64,000 nt of DNA from JAGVSZ01 sp963716855. GTDB lineage: Bacteria; Pseudomonadota; Gammaproteobacteria; Burkholderiales; SG8-39. Positions 61,625-64,000 of the stretch are shown piece by piece; positions within the stretch are counted from its first letter, which is position 1; each line of letters opens with the position of its first letter. The translations under genes were made by a program, and so were the position numbers. Below the pieces are notes generated by a model. The model had not been told where the DNA came from, did no database searches, and was given only the letters and a program-made list of their open reading frames with translations. The stretch spans positions 124,001 to 188,000 of the forward strand of contig CAVQUV010000032.1 in NCBI GenBank assembly GCA_963716855.1. Direction: 5' to 3'.

Positions 61625-64000
61625 ATGACCGCTCTCCAGTACACGTCCACCGAGAAGAAGCGCATCCGCAAGAGCTTCGCGAAGCGCGCGTCGGTGCTCA
61701 ACGTTCCGTTCCTGCTTGCGACGCAGCTCGAGTCGTACGCCGCGTTCCTGCAGGCGCAAGTTGCGCCGACCGCGCGCAAGAACGAGGGCCTGCAGGCGGC
61801 GTTCACCTCGATCTTTCCGATCAGCTCACACAGCGGCAATGCGCGCCTCGAGTTCGTGAGCTTCGCGCTCGGCGAGCCGCCGTTCGACGTGAAGGAGTGC
61901 CAGCAGCGCGGGCTCACCTACGCGAGCCCGCTGCGCGCCAAGGTCCGCCTCACCATCATGGACAAGGAGGCGCCCAAGCCGACGGTGCGCGAGGTGAAGG
62001 AGCAGGAGGTCTACATGGGCGAGATCCCGCTCATGACGACAACCGGCTCGTTCGTCATCAACGGCACCGAACGCGTCATCGTCAGCCAGCTGCACCGCTC
62101 TCCGGGCGTGTTCTTCGAGCACGACCGGGGCAAGACGCACTCGTCCGGCAAGCTGCTCTTCTCGGCGCGCGTGATTCCGTATCGCGGCTCGTGGCTCGAT
62201 TTCGAGTTCGACCCGAAGGACTACCTCTACTTTCGCGTCGATCGGCGTCGCAAGATGCCGATCACGATCCTGCTCAAGGCGATCGGCATGACGCCTGAGC
62301 AGATCCTGGCGACGTTCTACGACACCGATACTTTCCACATCGCCAACGCCGGAGTCGAGTTCGAGCTGGTGCCCGAACGGCTGCGCGGCGAGGTCGCGCG
62401 GTTCGACTTCGTGGACAAGGCGGGCAAGGTCATCGCGCAGAAGGACAAGCGCATCACCGTCAAGCACATCCGCGACATGGAAGCCGCGGGCCTGAAGCGC
62501 ATTCTGGTGCCCGAGGACTTCGTGGTGGGACGCGCGCTCGCGCTGGGCGTCGTCGACAAGGAGACCGGCGAGATCCTCGCGGCCCCGAACGAGGAGATCA
62601 CCGACCAGGTGCTCGGCAAGTTGCGCGCCGCCGGCGTCACCTCGTTCAAGACCGTCTACACGAACGACCTCGACCAGGGCGCCTACATCTCCCAGACACT
62701 GCGCACCGACGAGACCGCCGACCAGTGGGCGGCGAAGGTCGCAATCTATCGGATGATGCGGCCCGGCGAGCCGCCCACCGAGGACGCGGTCGAGACGCTG
62801 TTCAACGGGCTGTTCTACGCCGAGGAGCGCTACGACCTGTCGATGGTCGGTCGCATGAAGTTCAACCGCCGGGCGTATCCGGACAAGGTGGACGAGCGCG
62901 CGCCGTCCTGGCTTAAGCGGTTCTACCAACGCGTCGGACCCAAGGGCGTTGAAGGAGCGGCCACGCTGTCCAACGACGATCTTCTCGCGGTCATCGCGGT
63001 ACTTGTGGAGCTGCGCAACGGCCGCGGCGAAATCGACGACATCGACCACCTCGGAAACCGTCGCGTCCGTTCGGTCGGCGAGCTCGCGGAGAACCAGTTC
63101 CGCGCCGGACTGGTGCGCGTCGAGCGCGCGGTCAAGGAGCGCCTCTCGCAGGCGGAGAGCGACAACCTGATGCCGCACGACCTGATCAACGCCAAGCCGA
63201 TCAGCGCGGCAATCAAGGAGTTCTTCGGGTCCTCGCAGCTGAGCCAGTTCATGGATCAGACGAACCCCCTGTCCGAAATCACGCACAAGCGGCGCGTCTC
63301 CGCGCTCGGCCCGGGCGGATTGACCCGCGAGCGTGCGGGGTTCGAGGTACGCGACGTGCACCCGACACACTACGGCCGCGTGTGCCCGATCGAGACTCCC
63401 GAGGGCCCGAACATCGGCCTGATCAACTCGCTCGCGCTCTACGCGCGCACCAACCGCTACGGCTTCCTCGAAACGCCGTATCGGAAGGTGGCCGACGGCA
63501 AGGTCACCAACCAGATCGACTTCCTGTCGGCGATCGAGGAGGGCAATTTCATCATCGCGCAGGCGAACGCCCAGCTCGACAAGAACGGCAAGCTGCTCGA
63601 CTCGCTGGTGTCTTGCCGCGCGAAAAACGAGTTCACGCTCAAGTCGCCCGAGGAAGTGCAGTACATGGACGTCGCGCCGTCGCAGATCGTCTCGGTCGCG
63701 GCGTCGCTGATTCCGTTTCTCGAGCACGACGATGCCAACCGCGCCCTGATGGGCTCCAACATGCAGCGCCAGGCGGTGCCTTGCCTGCGCCCCGAGAAGC
63801 CGCTGGTCGGCACGGGGATCGAGCGGACGGTGGCGGTGGACTCCGGGACGGCGGTGATCGCGCTACGCGGAGGGCTGGTCGACTACGTCGACGCGACCCG
63901 CATCGTGGTGCGCGTGAACGACGAAGAGACGGTGGCGGGCGAGGTCGGCGTAGACATCTACAACCTCGTGAAGTACACGCGCTCCAACCAGAACACGAAC
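61625..64000 (+). CDS. rpoB: RNA polymerase subunit beta (truncated by window end)
   Basis: The first 792 residues of the beta subunit, open to the window edge. Recognised by YTSTEKKRIRKSFAKR at the N-terminus, TTTGSFVINGTERVIVSQLHRSPGVFFEHDRGKTHSSGKLLFSARVIPYRGSWLDFEFD, and ALMGSNMQRQAVPCL. The rifampicin-resistance region (GSSQLSQFMDQTNPLSEITHKRRVSALGPGGLTRERAG) has the wild-type residues at the usual mutation sites (D516, H526 and S531 in E. coli numbering), so target-based resistance is not indicated. Confidence 0.98.
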   Translation, partial: MTALQYTSTEKKRIRKSFAKRASVLNVPFLLATQLESYAAFLQAQVAPTARKNEGLQAAFTSIFPISSHSGNARLEFVSFALGEPPFDVKECQQRGLTYASPLRAKVRLTIMDKEAPKPTVREVKEQEVYMGEIPLMTTTGSFVINGTERVIVSQLHRSPGVFFEHDRGKTHSSGKLLFSARVIPYRGSWLDFEFDPKDYLYFRVDRRRKMPITILLKAIGMTPEQILATFYDTDTFHIANAGVEFELVPERLRGEVARFDFVDKAGKVIAQKDKRITVKHIRDMEAAGLKRILVPEDFVVGRALALGVVDKETGEILAAPNEEITDQVLGKLRAAGVTSFKTVYTNDLDQGAYISQTLRTDETADQWAAKVAIYRMMRPGEPPTEDAVETLFNGLFYAEERYDLSMVGRMKFNRRAYPDKVDERAPSWLKRFYQRVGPKGVEGAATLSNDDLLAVIAVLVELRNGRGEIDDIDHLGNRRVRSVGELAENQFRAGLVRVERAVKERLSQAESDNLMPHDLINAKPISAAIKEFFGSSQLSQFMDQTNPLSEITHKRRVSALGPGGLTRERAGFEVRDVHPTHYGRVCPIETPEGPNIGLINSLALYARTNRYGFLETPYRKVADGKVTNQIDFLSAIEEGNFIIAQANAQLDKNGKLLDSLVSCRAKNEFTLKSPEEVQYMDVAPSQIVSVAASLIPFLEHDDANRALMGSNMQRQAVPCLRPEKPLVGTGIERTVAVDSGTAVIALRGGLVDYVDATRIVVRVNDEETVAGEVGVDIYNLVKYTRSNQNTN

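Overview
The window is high-GC DNA, densely coded on both strands. It looks like a betaproteobacterium, probably Burkholderiales or a near relative. Three things support this: the order tRNA-Tyr/Gly/Thr - tuf - tRNA-Trp - secE - nusG - rplKAJL - rpoB at the right end, the EF-Tu sequence, and several TctC ('Bug') periplasmic binding proteins together with a Liv-type ABC system. I see no rRNA, CRISPR array, transposase, integrase or phage gene. Identifications rest on motifs and remembered family features; no database search was run.

Layout. 0-8.7 kb: two tandem MFS transporters, a thiamine-diphosphate enzyme, an amidohydrolase, the remnant of a deleted FAD monooxygenase, fadD and a DMT exporter. 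8.7-16.7 kb: an intracellular PHB depolymerase, a large secreted VIT/TPR/DUF2135 protein, a possibly exported deaminase, a lipoprotein, a DUF6644/DUF6152 pair and a secreted HExxH protein. 15.8-20.8 kb: a seven-gene minus-strand run (FAH-family hydrolase, Bcr/CflA exporter, SDR, DoxX, DUF1648, ABM, SnoaL-like). 21-37.8 kb: an amino-acid catabolism block. It holds a Liv-type binding protein, hmgA-fahA, kup, a DUF1185 protein, an amidase, phhB, an arginase-ornithine aminotransferase fusion, putA, phhA, hpd, and Lrp and MarR regulators. 37.8-44.7 kb: a minus-strand run NIPSNAP-aroE-livKHMGF-tctC. 44.7-56 kb: two ChaC-like genes, a VOC-tctC-molybdenum hydroxylase run, an indolepyruvate oxidoreductase-HutD-PaaI operon and an MBL hydrolase. 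56-64 kb: the translation/transcription core, ending inside rpoB.

How the genes work together. phhA/phhB convert phenylalanine to tyrosine. hpd, hmgA and fahA take 4-hydroxyphenylpyruvate to fumarate and acetoacetate; the aminotransferase and maleylacetoacetate isomerase are not in the window. The arginase-OAT fusion and PutA together encode arginine to ornithine to pyrroline-5-carboxylate/glutamate semialdehyde to glutamate, and PutA also takes proline. The indolepyruvate oxidoreductase can oxidise aryl-pyruvates from aromatic transamination, and the Liv system probably imports amino acids or aromatic acids.

Most notable points: the arginase-OAT fusion, with a sigma-54-like site just upstream, facing putA; TTGA stop/start overlaps linking the indolepyruvate oxidoreductase, HutD and PaaI genes; and six apparent single-base frameshifts in otherwise well-conserved genes, four of them within 5.3 kb (28.8-34.1 kb). 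The frameshifts most likely reflect sequence or assembly error.
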